Assembly (NCBI RefSeq): GCF_030499535.1
Contig: NZ_JASTLB010000001.1
Span: 372,001 to 436,000, forward strand
Direction: 5' to 3'
From: Streptomyces sp. TG1A-8
Lineage (GTDB): Bacteria; Actinomycetota; Actinomycetes; Streptomycetales; Streptomycetaceae
DNA length: 64,000 nt
Shown piece after piece: positions 1-8,833 of the stretch. A model generated the notes under the pieces. It saw only the letters and a program-made list of their open reading frames with translations. It was not told the origin of the DNA and ran no database searches. Numbering within the stretch: the first letter of the stretch is position 1; each line of letters begins with the position of its first letter. The translations under genes and the position numbers were made by a program.

Positions 1-2
1 TG

Positions 3-521
3 GGCCGCGCGGTCGACGCCGTGGCGGGGGCCCGGCGGATCGACATCTTCGGCATCGGCGCCAGCGCCTTCGTCGCCCAGGACCTGCACCAGAAACTGCA
101 CCGCATCGGCCACATGGCGTTCGTCTGGACCGACCGGCACGCCGCCCTCACCGCCACCGCCCTCCTCGGGCCCGGTGACGTCGCCCTGGCCGTCTCCCAC
201 TCCGGGGAGACGGAGGACACCGTCGAGCCCCTCCGGGCCGCCGCCGAGCGGGGCGCCACGGCCATCGCCCTGACCAACGCGCCGCGCTCCGCCCTCGCAC
301 GCAGCGCGGACCTGGTGCTGACGACCTGCGCCCGGGAGACTCCCTTCCGCTCCGGCGCGACGGTCAGCCGCATCGCCCAACTGGCCCTGATCGACTGCCT
401 GTTCGTGGGCGTCGCCCAGCGTTCCTACGACGCCACGGCCGCGGCGCTGGAGAAGACCTACGGGGCCGTCCAGCGCCGCGGACGCCCGCAGCCGCAGCGC
501 CGCTCTCCGGCCGGCGACTGA
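3..521 (+). CDS. MurR/RpiR-type regulator, C-terminal SIS domain (5' truncated by window)
   Basis: This is the C-terminal part of a sugar-phosphate-sensing regulator; the reading frame is open to the window edge, so the N-terminal helix-turn-helix lies outside. The visible part is one SIS (sugar isomerase) fold, with the typical GIGAS start of the domain near residue 11 after the first in-frame ATG at 21 and the SHSGET phosphosugar-binding loop about 50 residues later, followed by the ALTN segment. RpiR-family proteins bind DNA through an N-terminal HTH_6 domain and respond to phosphorylated sugars or amino sugars such as N-acetylmuramic acid 6-phosphate. The regulated genes are not in this window, so the ligand cannot be named. 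A stand-alone SIS protein is less likely because the frame continues upstream. Confidence 0.8.
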   Translation, partial: GRAVDAVAGARRIDIFGIGASAFVAQDLHQKLHRIGHMAFVWTDRHAALTATALLGPGDVALAVSHSGETEDTVEPLRAAAERGATAIALTNAPRSALARSADLVLTTCARETPFRSGATVSRIAQLALIDCLFVGVAQRSYDATAAALEKTYGAVQRRGRPQPQRRSPAGD

Positions 522-609
522 CCGCCGGCCCGGGTTCCCCCTCCCCGCGGCACCGCTCCCGGGCGGCACTTGCGAACGGCCGGCTCCTGGGCGGCGGACG
601 ACCCTCGGG

Positions 610-1010
610 GGGCGCACCCGCGACGGGCGGGGCGGGGATCGGTCCGGGAGTTGCCGTCGAACGTCACGTCCGCGTCAGCAGGGAGGCGCGGGGGCGGCTG
701 CCCGGGGGCCGCGCCGGGCTTGCCGTGGCGAGTGGTGATGCCGCGCCGCCGTGTCAGCCGGCTGGAGCGCCGTTCCAGCACGCTGCGGTGCTTGTGGATC
801 CTCCGGATCGAAGGCGGGGGGACGGCCCCGCTGCGGCTGCCGCGCTCGGGGCGGTTGCGTACCGGTCGGCCCGCCCGGGGACGCCCCGCCAGACCGTCCC
901 GGTGCGGGACTTCCGCACGGTCCCGTCGAGGACGGTGCGGTCGTCCCACCGCTTCCACCCCGACGGCTCGACCAGCAGCCGCCGGACGAACCACCAGCCG
1001 GTGGCCGGTA
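610..1010 (-). pseudogene. Decayed IS5-family transposase fragment
   Basis: Pieces of an IS5-type transposase can be read on the minus strand but in shifting frames. The clearest is the N-terminal stretch around 870-1010, including WDDRTVLDGTV and RTGTVWRGVP, which matches the usual IS5 pattern of a DDRTVLNGI-like segment followed by RTG.aWRDVPERYGPW. Further along, DVTFDGNS near 640-670 resembles the VSVDST segment of the DDE domain in another frame. The rest of the catalytic domain is missing and no terminal inverted repeats are evident, so this is a dead remnant. The assignment rests on motif reading only. Confidence 0.5.
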
Positions 1011-1096
1011 CTTCATGGCGACGTGTCGTCCGGCCGTGGTCCACCACCCGGGACCGTTCGTCGGCGGCCCCCGGCCAACGCAAACCGTTCGGCGGT

Positions 1097-1367
1097 TCAG
1101 CCCCTGGTCAGGGGTCCGGCGGTGGCTTCGGGGTCCGGGTACAGCATGGGGCGCGTCCCCTCGGTGAAGACGGGCACGTACGGCCACACGACGCTCTGCC
1201 GGTCCCAGACCGCGGAGGTCACGGCCCACACGACGCCGTTGCGGTCGGTCACGCGCGGGGAGGAAGACGTCCAGCACCCACGGGGTTGTCCGTGCGGCCG
1301 GCCCGCCCGTCCGCGGCGGGTCGGCGGTTCGGTAGGGCGGCCGGTCGTAGGCGTCGGCAGCTGTCAT
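1097..1367 (-). pseudogene. Small hypothetical gene with an internal frameshift
   Basis: An ATG at 1367 opens a frame (MTAADAYDRPPYRTAD...) that runs in good Streptomyces codon usage to about 1255. There the coding signal jumps frame and continues as VTDRNGVVWAVTSAVW down to a TGA at 1097-1099. Joined, the two parts would give a protein of about 90 residues rich in Trp, Val and Pro. I do not recognise the family. GC-rich third positions on both sides of the break suggest one formerly intact gene with a 1-2 base change in a GCGCG stretch, rather than chance open frames. It lies next to the transposase remnant, so it may be a casualty of that insertion. Confidence 0.35.
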
Positions 1368-1645
1368 GGTGAGTCCCCCGCACCTCGGTCGACAACGGCG
1401 CCATGATGGGGTGTCACGACCGGTACCGCGGCTGCTTTTCCGGGCCGTGGGCTCCGCCGCTGCCCTGCGCGGCCGTGACGGGGGCGCAGGGCACGGCCCG
1501 GACCCGCGGGCTCCTCCCCCACTCGTGCCGCGGGCGCCGGAGCCGAACTCGCGGACGGACGGCCGGCGGACACGCGGACCGGGCCGGGTGACCGGTGAGG
1601 CCGGTTCGACCCTCACCGGTCACCACGGGGCCGGCGGCACCTCCG

Positions 1646-2509
1646 CTACGGCGTGCCGGTCCTGTTGAAGCCCTTGTCGAGGTAGGGGTACTGGTCCACG
1701 ACGAAGTCGTCGTGACGCAGGCGGGCGATGCCGCCCTGGTCCCGCCAGACCTCCTGGGAGGAGCCGAAGGAGAATCCGCCGAACTCCCGGTGGGTCTCGT
1801 TGGTGTGGACCCGGTAGCGCTGGCCGGGCTGGATGACCGTCCCCGGGGGGAAGGTGAAGGCGTGTCCGGTGGTCTTGCACTCCACGACCCAGCCGGTCAG
1901 GTCCTGGGGCGCGCCGCCCTTGTTGAAGATCTCGACGTACTCGTCGGGCTGGCCCTGGCCGGTGCCCAGGTAGCGCAGGTCGGAGATGATCACGTCGGGC
2001 TCGTCGGCGGTGAACATGCAGACGACCTCGGCGAAGTTGATCCCGCCCTCGGGGCTGCGGAACTGCCGGACGACCTGGCCGTTGCGCTTGAACCCGCTCA
2101 GGACCGCCTTGTACTGCTTGCCGGCGACCGTGACGGGCTGGGGGTGGACGAAGGTCTCCAGGTCGACCAGATCGTCGTCCGCGGGACTGCTGCCGGTGCT
2201 GTTGGGCGTCTCGTGGTGATGGAAGCTGAAGTCGAGGCCGGTCGTGCTGCCGTCCTCGAACATGACGTTGACGGTGAGCTTGACGTCGAACTGGCTCGGG
2301 CTGACGTTGGTGGGCATGTTGCGGTGCACGAAGGTGCCGACGACGAACTCGGTCCCGTCGAGCTGGACGTCGGCGGCCGCGCCGCGGAACTGGTAGCCGC
2401 TCTGGGAACCGCTGCTGCCCCACCTGATGTCCGCGGTGCCCAGCCCGTCGGCCTGGGAGAGGGACGGGTCGGTGGACGGGAAGGCACCGGAGGTGACGAC
2501 GGTGGTCAT
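1646..2509 (-). CDS. Lamin tail domain (LTD) protein
   Basis: A 287-residue protein. The C-terminal third (from about residue 180) is a lamin-tail domain of immunoglobulin fold: DVIISDLRYLG, then DEYVEIFNKGG, LTGWVVECKT and a final ARLRHDDFVVDQY strand. The N-terminal two thirds are a beta-rich region I cannot assign. There is no signal peptide or membrane segment. In bacteria LTDs usually sit in secreted or surface nucleases and binding proteins; here no catalytic domain is visible, so a binding or structural role is likely. The ATG at 2509 lies 20 nt after the stop of the upstream gene, so the two form an operon. The function is unknown. Confidence 0.65.
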   Translation of the reverse strand: MTTVVTSGAFPSTDPSLSQADGLGTADIRWGSSGSQSGYQFRGAAADVQLDGTEFVVGTFVHRNMPTNVSPSQFDVKLTVNVMFEDGSTTGLDFSFHHHETPNSTGSSPADDDLVDLETFVHPQPVTVAGKQYKAVLSGFKRNGQVVRQFRSPEGGINFAEVVCMFTADEPDVIISDLRYLGTGQGQPDEYVEIFNKGGAPQDLTGWVVECKTTGHAFTFPPGTVIQPGQRYRVHTNETHREFGGFSFGSSQEVWRDQGGIARLRHDDFVVDQYPYLDKGFNRTGTP

Positions 2510-2529
2510 GGCGTCTGGTTCCTGCTCTC

Positions 2530-3144
2530 TCAGTCCTCGTCCTCGATGACCTCGGCCTTGAGCTTGGCCGGGGGCGCGGTGCCGATCCGGGCGACGCCGT
2601 CGGTGCGGCGGCCGGGCTCGGCGCCGTCGACGGCTTCGAGGCCGCAGGTGTAGACGATGAGGTCCCTGTCCTCGTCGCTCGTGTTCAGGTGCACGTGGTA
2701 GGTGAAGGTCAGCGTGCGGCCGTCCCCGCTGACCTCGGCCCGGACGGGTGGCAGGTTGCCGCCCGTGGTCTGGTCCATGCGTTTGTACTGGGCGCCCACC
2801 GTGCCGTTCCAGCGGAATCCGGTGGGGGCGGTGAAGACGTGCTCGCGTTCGCCGGCGTCGACGGTGTCGCTCCAGTCCGGCGTACGGACGCAGATGTTGA
2901 CGGTGGTGCCGAGGCCGCCCGGGGCGTCCTCCACCCCGCCTTCCTGCCACACCACGAGGTTCAGCTTCTGGGCGCGGGCCTGTTCGTAACCCCAGTCGTA
3001 GCCGTTCGCGTAATGGTCCTTCTCACCTCGTGCGCCGTCGCGCGGCGGGTCGGCGTACGGGTGGCCGGCGAGCGCGTCGGCGCGCCCCTGTTCCTCTCCC
3101 CGTTTGTAGGCTTCCTTCTTCGCGGACTGCACGTCGGTGGTCAT
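2530..3144 (-). CDS. Hypothetical protein, operon partner of the LTD protein
   Basis: A 204-residue protein beginning MTTDVQSAKKEAYKRGEEQ at 3144. This start is chosen because an AGGAGG ribosome-binding site lies about 7 nt upstream; an in-frame ATG 15 codons earlier lacks one. The N-terminal 60 residues are charged and helical with KRGEEQGRADAL and NGYDWGYEQAR repeats, resembling a short spacer or oligomerising segment. The remainder is beta-rich (VNICVRTPDWSD, LTFTYHVHL). No signal peptide, membrane helix or catalytic motif is seen. It is cotranscribed with the downstream LTD gene. I do not recognise the family. Confidence 0.6.
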   Translation of the reverse strand: MTTDVQSAKKEAYKRGEEQGRADALAGHPYADPPRDGARGEKDHYANGYDWGYEQARAQKLNLVVWQEGGVEDAPGGLGTTVNICVRTPDWSDTVDAGEREHVFTAPTGFRWNGTVGAQYKRMDQTTGGNLPPVRAEVSGDGRTLTFTYHVHLNTSDEDRDLIVYTCGLEAVDGAEPGRRTDGVARIGTAPPAKLKAEVIEDED

Positions 3145-3777
3145 CTCCGGATCCTCCTGGGACTGTGATCGAAGTACGCGATGGAACATGATGAGATTCC
3201 GCCAAGAGGTGCGTCCCGGCGCGGAGCACCCCGACCCGCAGGCGGCGGACAGGGCCTGACACCACGCGCCGCGCGGGTGCGCGGCGCACGGGACGCCGCG
3301 GGAGCGGCGTCACCGGGACAGGACGCAGGACGCCGCCGGTTTCGGCCGGGGTGTTGCGTACGCGAACAGCGCCACCGGACCGGTCGTCCGCGTTCATGGT
3401 TAGCCCGGGCTCAGCGGCGGTATGCCGCTATTACGCCGTTTGTGCATGCGGGATCGATTCTGTGTCACTTGTTCGAGTGGAGCTGGGGCGCGCAGGGGCG
3501 CGCGAGCGCGGAGCACAGCGGCCCCGGTGCCCGTGGGAGAGATCCCAACGACGGCTCGGCGAGGAGGAACCGCACGGACGGGCTTCCGGGTGCGGGAGCC
3601 GCGGAAGGTGGCAGACGCCGCCCGGGTGCCACCGCGCCGGTACGGCCGCACCGGCGTGTCCTGGGCGGGCAGCACCAGCACGTGGGAGAGCCGGAGTCGC
3701 GTGCGCCACTGCGGGAGCGGCATGCCGAGGTCGGCTTTGAACAGCCGTGACAGTGTGCGGTCGCCGGCCCTCGATCG
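3145..3777. other. Intergenic region, no gene recognised
   Basis: The region upstream of the LTD operon shows no frame with convincing coding bias. It must contain the promoter of that operon, but no clear -10/-35 pair could be fixed by eye. Its right end merges into the decayed MFS gene, so part may be eroded coding DNA. Confidence 0.4.
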
Positions 3778-4010
3778 GCCTGTACGTCCCGTTCTCGCTG
3801 CAGGTCACGCTCGCCCAGGCCCATCTGCCCACGCGCGTCGGCACAGCCGGCGGGATCGCCCCGGCCTCACGGTCGGCGTCGGCGGTCCGACCGGTCCGGT
3901 CATCGGCGGCATCACCGACGCCACGTCGCCGCGCACGGCCCCGACACCCCTGATCGTGATGCCCGCCCTCGGGTGGCTGCTGTTCCGCCCCCCCCCGTTA
4001 TGTTCTTCGC
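3778..4010 (+). pseudogene. C-terminal remnant of an MFS transporter (fosmidomycin-resistance type)
   Basis: Two adjacent frames give consecutive pieces of one transporter tail. LYVPFSLQVTLAQAHLP and RVGTAGGIAP are read from about 3778. After a frame change near 3858 the sequence continues with GLTVGVGG, GPVIGGITDATSPRTA and LIVMPALGWLLF. Together these match the last two transmembrane segments of Fsr-like MFS exporters. The N-terminal ten helices are absent, and the remnant runs into a C-homopolymer just before the IS110 element. It is non-functional; the insertion sequence or a linked deletion may have removed the rest. Confidence 0.55.
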
Positions 4011-4036
4011 GGTCCTGCAAGAGGGCCGCTGGCTTC

Positions 4037-4101
4037 CGGGCCCGGCATGACTGTTCCCCCCTGTCGAACGGATGACCTGGGGGGTGGTGTCACCGGGCCC
4101 G
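4037..4101 (+). other. Long imperfect hairpin in the 5' noncoding part of the IS110 element
   Basis: The arms CGGGCCCGG (4037-4045) and CCGGGCCCG (4093-4101) pair perfectly. TGAC (4048-4051) then pairs with GTCA (4089-4092), a 4x4 internal loop follows, and CCCCCC (4056-4061) pairs with GGGGGG (4079-4084), closing a loop of 17 nt. Known IS110-group elements encode a structured bridge RNA between their left end and the recombinase gene. This hairpin is in the right place, but its identity as part of such an RNA is inference. Confidence 0.4.
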
Positions 4102-4258
4102 AGAGGCGCCGTTGGAGACGCTGATGAGAGGTCCGACTACCGCCTGGCCTGGCGCAATGCCCGGCCGCTTGCAGGCGGCAGGTCTGCATAACGTGGATGC
4201 GCGCATACGACGCCAACGCCCTGGCCAGCACCGCACGAACCCCGTTCCGGAGGATGGG

Positions 4259-5461
4259 TTGGACGACATCGACGACGTGGGCGTCTTCCTTGGCTTGGAC
4301 GTCGGCAAGAGCGCCCATCACGGGCACGGTCTCACCCCGGCCGGCAAGAAAGTCTTCGACAAGCAGCTGCCCAACAGCGAGCCGAAGCTGCGGGCTGTCT
4401 TCGACAAGCTGGCCGCGAAGTTCGGCACCGTGCTGGTCATCGTGGACCAGCCCGCTTCCATCGGAGCCCTGCCCTTGACCGTCGCCCGGGACGCCGGCTG
4501 CAAGGTCGCCTACCTGCCCGGACTCTCGATGCGGCGGATCGCCGATCTCTACCCGGGCGAGGCGAAGACCGACGCGAAGGACGCCGCGGTGATCGCGGAC
4601 GCCGCACGGACCATGCCGCACACCCTGCGCTCGCTCCAGTTGACCGACGAGATCACCGCCGAGCTGACCGTGCTGGTCGGCTTCGACCAGGACCTCGCCG
4701 CCGAGGCAACCCGCACCTCCAACCGGATACGCGGCCTGCTCACCCAGTTCCACCCCAGCCTGGAACGCGTCCTTGGCCCACGCCTGGACCACCAGGCCGT
4801 GACCTGGCTGCTGGAACGCTATGGATCCCCCACCGCGCTGCGAAAGGCCGGTCGCCACAGGCTCGTTGAGGTGATCCGGCCCAAGGCCCCGCGCATGGCC
4901 GCCCGGCTGATCGACGAGGTCTTCGACGCGCTCGACGAGCAGACCGTCGTGGTCCCGGGCACCGGCACCCTCGACATCGTGATCCCGTCCCTGGCCCGTT
5001 CCCTCGCGGCCGTCCACGAACAGCGACGAGCCCTGGAAGCGCAGATCGGACAGCTGCTGGAGGCTCACCCTCTTTCCCCGGTCCTGACCTCGATTCCCGG
5101 GGTCGCGGTCAGGACCGCCGCCACGCTGCTGGTCACCGTCGGCGACGGGTCCAGCTTCCCCACCGCCGCTCACCTGGCTTCCTACGCCGGCCTCGCCCCG
5201 ACGACCAAGTCGTCCGGGACCTCGATCCACGGCGAACACGCACCCAGAGGCGGCAACCGGCAACTCAAACGCGCGATGTTCCTGTCCGCGTTCGCCGCCC
5301 TGCACGATCCCGCCTCCCGCACCTACTACGACCGATGCCGGGCCCGCGGAAAGACCCACACCCAGGCGCTTCTCCGACTGGCCCGCCACCGCACCAGCGT
5401 GCTGTTCGCCATGCTCCGCGACGGCACCTTCTACGAACCCAGAACCCCACGCCTCGCTTGA
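4259..5461 (+). CDS. IS110-family transposase (DEDD recombinase)
   Basis: A transposase of about 400 residues with both halves of the family: an N-terminal RuvC-like DEDD domain starting VGVFLGLDVGKSAHH and containing the conserved KTDAKDA segment, and a C-terminal Transposase_20 domain with LTSIPGVAVRTAATLL, SYAGLAP and GGNRQLKRAMF, which carries the catalytic serine region. The TTG at 4259 is preferred because GGAGG lies 5 nt upstream; a GTG at 4277 is possible, and a longer open frame from 4112 has no ribosome-binding site. The closest known type is Streptomyces IS117/IS116. All conserved blocks are present, so it is probably active. Confidence 0.88.
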   Translation: MDDIDDVGVFLGLDVGKSAHHGHGLTPAGKKVFDKQLPNSEPKLRAVFDKLAAKFGTVLVIVDQPASIGALPLTVARDAGCKVAYLPGLSMRRIADLYPGEAKTDAKDAAVIADAARTMPHTLRSLQLTDEITAELTVLVGFDQDLAAEATRTSNRIRGLLTQFHPSLERVLGPRLDHQAVTWLLERYGSPTALRKAGRHRLVEVIRPKAPRMAARLIDEVFDALDEQTVVVPGTGTLDIVIPSLARSLAAVHEQRRALEAQIGQLLEAHPLSPVLTSIPGVAVRTAATLLVTVGDGSSFPTAAHLASYAGLAPTTKSSGTSIHGEHAPRGGNRQLKRAMFLSAFAALHDPASRTYYDRCRARGKTHTQALLRLARHRTSVLFAMLRDGTFYEPRTPRLA

Positions 5462-5546
5462 CGAAAGACATAGAGGCACCCCCCCGCTCTGACCGGCCGT
5501 GCCGAAGCGGCTGGCGGACCACGGCGAGCAACCCCCGCCGGCGAGG

Positions 5547-6776
5547 TCAAGCGGACGCCGCTGTCAGCTTGCTCCTGCGGGCCCACCGCACGGCGGGTCC
5601 GATCGCGGCTGCGCCGGAAAGGAAGATCAGGCACATGGTGAGCCACCCCGAAGAGCCGTGGCGGATCACGAGGAACGAGACCACGGCCGGTCCGACGGTG
5701 GCCTGAACGACCATGTGGAGATGGAATGCTCCCAGGTACTCCCCTTTCGCCGACTCGGGGGCGAGCCCGAACCCGAGGCCGAACGCGCTGGACGACTGCC
5801 ACAGCTCGGCGAACGTGAAGAGGAGAACCGCTGCCAGCGCGAAGAGGCCTGCGGCCCATGCCGTGGTGATGTTGCCGATCACCAGGACGAGGCATCCTGC
5901 CACGCTGATCAGCCCCGCCCTGCGTGCCGCCCCGACGGAGCCGTCCAGGGTCTCGGATCCCCTGGCGCACTTCACCTGGAAAAGTACGACCAGGATGGTG
6001 TTCAGCACGAAGACGACAGGAATGACACTGCGGGGAAGCTTGTCACTGGTCACGAGCCACAGCGGAATTCCGACCATGAGGACCGCGCTGTGCAGAGCCA
6101 GCAGGCTCGATGCGCCGATCACGCTGAGGAAGGACGTGTCCTTCAGCGCCCGGAACCGGGACACGCGTTCCGTCCCGGGCGGCGGGACAGGGGTGGCGGG
6201 CAACCGCAGCACGAGTCCTGCCGCCAGCAGGAAGGAGAGGGCGTTGCCCAGAGGCAGCGCCTGCATGACGGAGCCCCCCACTCCGATGAGGGCAGCAGCC
6301 ACCAGGGCACCGACCGAGAAACCGACGTTGAATACCGAACGCAGGGCCGCGCGTGCACTCACCCGGTCGTCTTCCGGTACCAGTTCCATGATCAAGGTGT
6401 GGAACAACGGGCCACTGCCCCACTCGAGCGCTCCGACCAGGCCCACCACCGCGAAGAACGCCGGCAACGAACCGACTGCGGGGTAAAGGCAGTAGGCCCC
6501 TGCGATCGCCAGCATGCTGAGGAACAGCAGACGCCGAGCACCGATCCGATCGGCGGCCATACCCATGAGCACGCTGGACACGAACCCGGAGAAGCCCGCG
6601 AGTGAGAACCCGAGACCGACCTGGGCGGCAGGAAGGTCGGTGACCACGATGAAATAGACAGCCGAGCCGGAGGTGAAGATACCGCCGCCCACGCTGTCGA
6701 GGAAGTGCAGCGCGCCGAGCGTCCTGGCCGGGCCGTTCAGCGAGGCATAGTTGTTGCGTACGAAAGAAACGATCAA
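5547..6776 (-). CDS. MFS transporter, probable exporter of the RiPP locus
   Basis: A 409-residue membrane protein with about twelve hydrophobic segments and the MFS loop 2-3 motif near residue 70 (LMGMAADRIGARR). It is the last gene of the leftward RiPP locus, about 450 nt after the dioxygenase gene, so it may have its own promoter. A TTG at 6776 is the likely start, with GGAG 7 nt upstream; no better ATG exists near the N-terminus. Exporters of this class move small hydrophobic products by proton antiport, and here it would plausibly export the modified peptide or confer self-immunity. Substrate specificity cannot be read from the sequence. Confidence 0.75.
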   Translation of the reverse strand: MIVSFVRNNYASLNGPARTLGALHFLDSVGGGIFTSGSAVYFIVVTDLPAAQVGLGFSLAGFSGFVSSVLMGMAADRIGARRLLFLSMLAIAGAYCLYPAVGSLPAFFAVVGLVGALEWGSGPLFHTLIMELVPEDDRVSARAALRSVFNVGFSVGALVAAALIGVGGSVMQALPLGNALSFLLAAGLVLRLPATPVPPPGTERVSRFRALKDTSFLSVIGASSLLALHSAVLMVGIPLWLVTSDKLPRSVIPVVFVLNTILVVLFQVKCARGSETLDGSVGAARRAGLISVAGCLVLVIGNITTAWAAGLFALAAVLLFTFAELWQSSSAFGLGFGLAPESAKGEYLGAFHLHMVVQATVGPAVVSFLVIRHGSSGWLTMCLIFLSGAAAIGPAVRWARRSKLTAASA

Positions 6777-7226
6777 GTTGATCTCCGTGGCATGTCGGGC
6801 GGACGGGGATCGCCGAGGATCACTGAGCGCCGGGTTCTGTTCGGTGCGGGCCCGGCTCCCGGGCCGCCGCCATCAGCACCGGGGCGACCGCACGACTCGC
6901 ACCTCGAAGCCGCTGGTCTCGCCGCGGGTTCGGCCGCGGCGGGCCGAACCCAGTCCACCGCACCGCACGGGACACGGTCCGGGCGCTCCGGGACGAGCCG
7001 CGCCCGGATCCGCCCGCCGGAGGTCCACGAGTGGGACGTCGTGGGCACGGCGCTTGCCGGTGTCGGCCGGTCTCCCCGTGCGGAGGCTCTCCTTCCCCTC
7101 GTCCCCGCCCCCGCGTCGCCGCGCTCGGCCGGCCCCGGGGCGGAGCCGGCCTTCGCCCCAACCGCCCGGCCGTGGTGCGCGCGTCAGGTGCTGGGCCGCG
7201 GTCCGCGGCAGCAGCGGGGCTCGACC
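6777..7226. other. Intergenic region, no gene recognised
   Basis: About 450 nt of GC-rich DNA between the dioxygenase and exporter genes with no frame of convincing coding bias on either strand. It could hold a separate promoter for the exporter. No repeat or strong hairpin was noted. Confidence 0.4.
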
Positions 7227-7979
7227 TCACGGGAGCCTCGGGAAGTCGTCGTCCGGGAAGGGGATGCCCTCGGGGACGCCGCCCACCTCGGTGAGGGGCT
7301 GGCCGGCGGGGCGCTTGCGAGGGTCGTAGCGGGTGTCGGCGTCCATGTAGACGACCACGTGGGCGATGCGTGGGTCATCGGTGCGGTTCGGGGCGGCGCT
7401 GTGGGCGGTGAACGCGTGGTGGAAGGTGCAGTCGCCGGCCCTGAGGGGGACGGTGACGCGGGGTTCCCAGAGCAGTTGCGGAGCGACCCGCATCAGGTTG
7501 TCGGCGTCGTGCACGTCCTGGCGGCGCAGGCCGTCGAGGCGGTGTGAGCCGGGAATGAAGGTCATGCAGCCGCGCGCCGCGGGTACATCGACGAGGGCGA
7601 CCCAGGCGGACAGGGAGTGCCGGGAACCGAGGTGCGGCCAGTAGGGCTGGTCCTGGTGGAACTCGGTGGCGGCGCCGTTGTGCGGTTCCTTGATCAGCAG
7701 ATGGTCGTGGTACAGCCGCAGCGGGATGCCTGCCAGGGCGGTGGCCGCGGCGGCCAGGACGGGGCTGAGGGTGAGTTCGCGGAGGGTGTCGTCCTGCTGC
7801 CAGACCTGCGCCACGCGGGTGAAGGTCGGATCGGCAGGAAGGTCGCTGATACGGTCCCGGGCCGCCAGTGCCGCTTTGGCGTAGCGGGAGGCGTCGTCCT
7901 TGTCGATGATGTTGGGGATTCGGACGAACCCGTCGCGTCGGTAAGCGGCGATCTGATCTTCAGTCACGGAGTTGGTCAT
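7227..7979 (-). CDS. Phytanoyl-CoA dioxygenase (PhyH) family Fe(II)/2-oxoglutarate oxygenase
   Basis: A 250-residue protein of the PhyH family. The metal triad is visible as H108 and D110 in FHQDQPYW and H193 in TAHSAAPN, and the 2-oxoglutarate-binding arginine is probably R204. The family hydroxylates or otherwise oxidises small molecules or peptide-bound residues using O2 and 2-oxoglutarate. It lies 174 nt after TfuA in the RiPP locus, so peptide or product hydroxylation is the natural inference. The ATG start has an AGGAAG sequence about 5 nt upstream. Length and motifs are normal for the family, and nothing suggests inactivation. Confidence 0.8.
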   Translation of the reverse strand: MTNSVTEDQIAAYRRDGFVRIPNIIDKDDASRYAKAALAARDRISDLPADPTFTRVAQVWQQDDTLRELTLSPVLAAAATALAGIPLRLYHDHLLIKEPHNGAATEFHQDQPYWPHLGSRHSLSAWVALVDVPAARGCMTFIPGSHRLDGLRRQDVHDADNLMRVAPQLLWEPRVTVPLRAGDCTFHHAFTAHSAAPNRTDDPRIAHVVVYMDADTRYDPRKRPAGQPLTEVGGVPEGIPFPDDDFPRLP

Positions 7980-8153
7980 GCGTTCTTCCTGCCGGAATCC
8001 GTAGAACGGGGTCAGGCCCCTTCGCAGGGCCTGTGCATCCCCATGCGGTGAGACCGAGTGGGTGGACGGTCTGGTCGGGATGGCCGCGGTAGGGGACGTC
8101 AGCGGCGCTGACGCCGGCCGCCCGCGAACGTCCGGATGACGTGGCCCTGCGTC

Positions 8154-8833
8154 TCAGGACAACGCCGCTTGGACGGCTTCGAGGGCGTCGAGCCTCTTGC
8201 GGTCCCAGTGGTCGAGACGGTCAGCGGCGAAATGCGCTTCCAGGGCCGCCGCGGTGCGCCGGGGAAGCCCCCGTTTCCACTGCTTCAACAGAACGGAATG
8301 CCGTCTGTTCCGGAAGTTCAGGGACTTCGCGATCCCCAGCGCACTGCTCGCCTCCTCGGCGGAGATCTCTCCCTCCTTGGCCTTCTCCCCCAGCAGCCAG
8401 CGGACGTTCACCAGGGGAATGGTGACGGGGGTGAAGTCCTCCGGGTCGTAGAGGAGCGCCACATCGCCGTCGGACTCGATCGAGCCGTTCAGGTACTGCG
8501 CGTAGACCCAGCCGCTGCCGGTCATCCCGATCGTCCGGCACTCCACGGCCCGCAAGGCGCCCATCGAGGACGCGCCGGACAGCGGTTGCCCCGCGAACAG
8601 CAGGGCCCGCACCTCGGTGACGCTCACCGCGAGGCTCTGGCCGAATTCCCCGTCCAGCATGATGATCTTCCGGGGGACTCCGCGCCGATGAGGGCCAGCA
8701 GGTCGTGCCGGCGGACCGGGGGGCGCAGGTCGAGCGTCCGGTTCCGTTCACCGGCGAGGGCGTGCAGCCGTGTGAGGTCCGCCGGGCGCAGCGAAGGGCC
8801 CACGAACACCGTGACAGTGGGGCCGGCGGTCAT
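8154..8833 (-). pseudogene. tfuA: TfuA-like protein, one-base frameshift (possibly a sequencing error)
   Basis: TfuA proteins partner YcaO enzymes in peptide thioamidation. The N-terminal part (VTVFVGPSLRPADL) starts at 8833 and runs to about 8672. The frame then breaks and the core (MLDGEFGQSL, with SGASSMGALRAVE, a TfuA hallmark) continues one frame over to 8154. The break is at a run of five G on the + strand (8672-8676, CCCCC in the gene). Restoring one base gives 681 nt, exactly 227 codons, and a smooth join ESPRKIIMLDGEF. The start overlaps the YcaO stop by 4 nt, as for translationally coupled genes. It is either a real inactivation or a homopolymer under-call; htpG in this window has the same defect. 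Confidence 0.8.

Larger units (their letters stand above)
4037..5461 (+). mobile_element. IS110-family insertion sequence, ends not defined
   Basis: The element consists of one recombinase gene and about 220 nt of structured upstream DNA. IS110-family elements lack the usual terminal inverted repeats, so the true ends cannot be read from the sequence. The interval given starts at the upstream hairpin and ends at the recombinase stop. It lies between a decayed MFS transporter tail and the 3' end of the RiPP-locus exporter. Confidence 0.5.

Noticed and set aside
9..600. SIS protein as a complete sugar isomerase starting at 21
   Set aside because: The frame is open to the window edge and the SIS fold matches the C-terminal domain of RpiR regulators.
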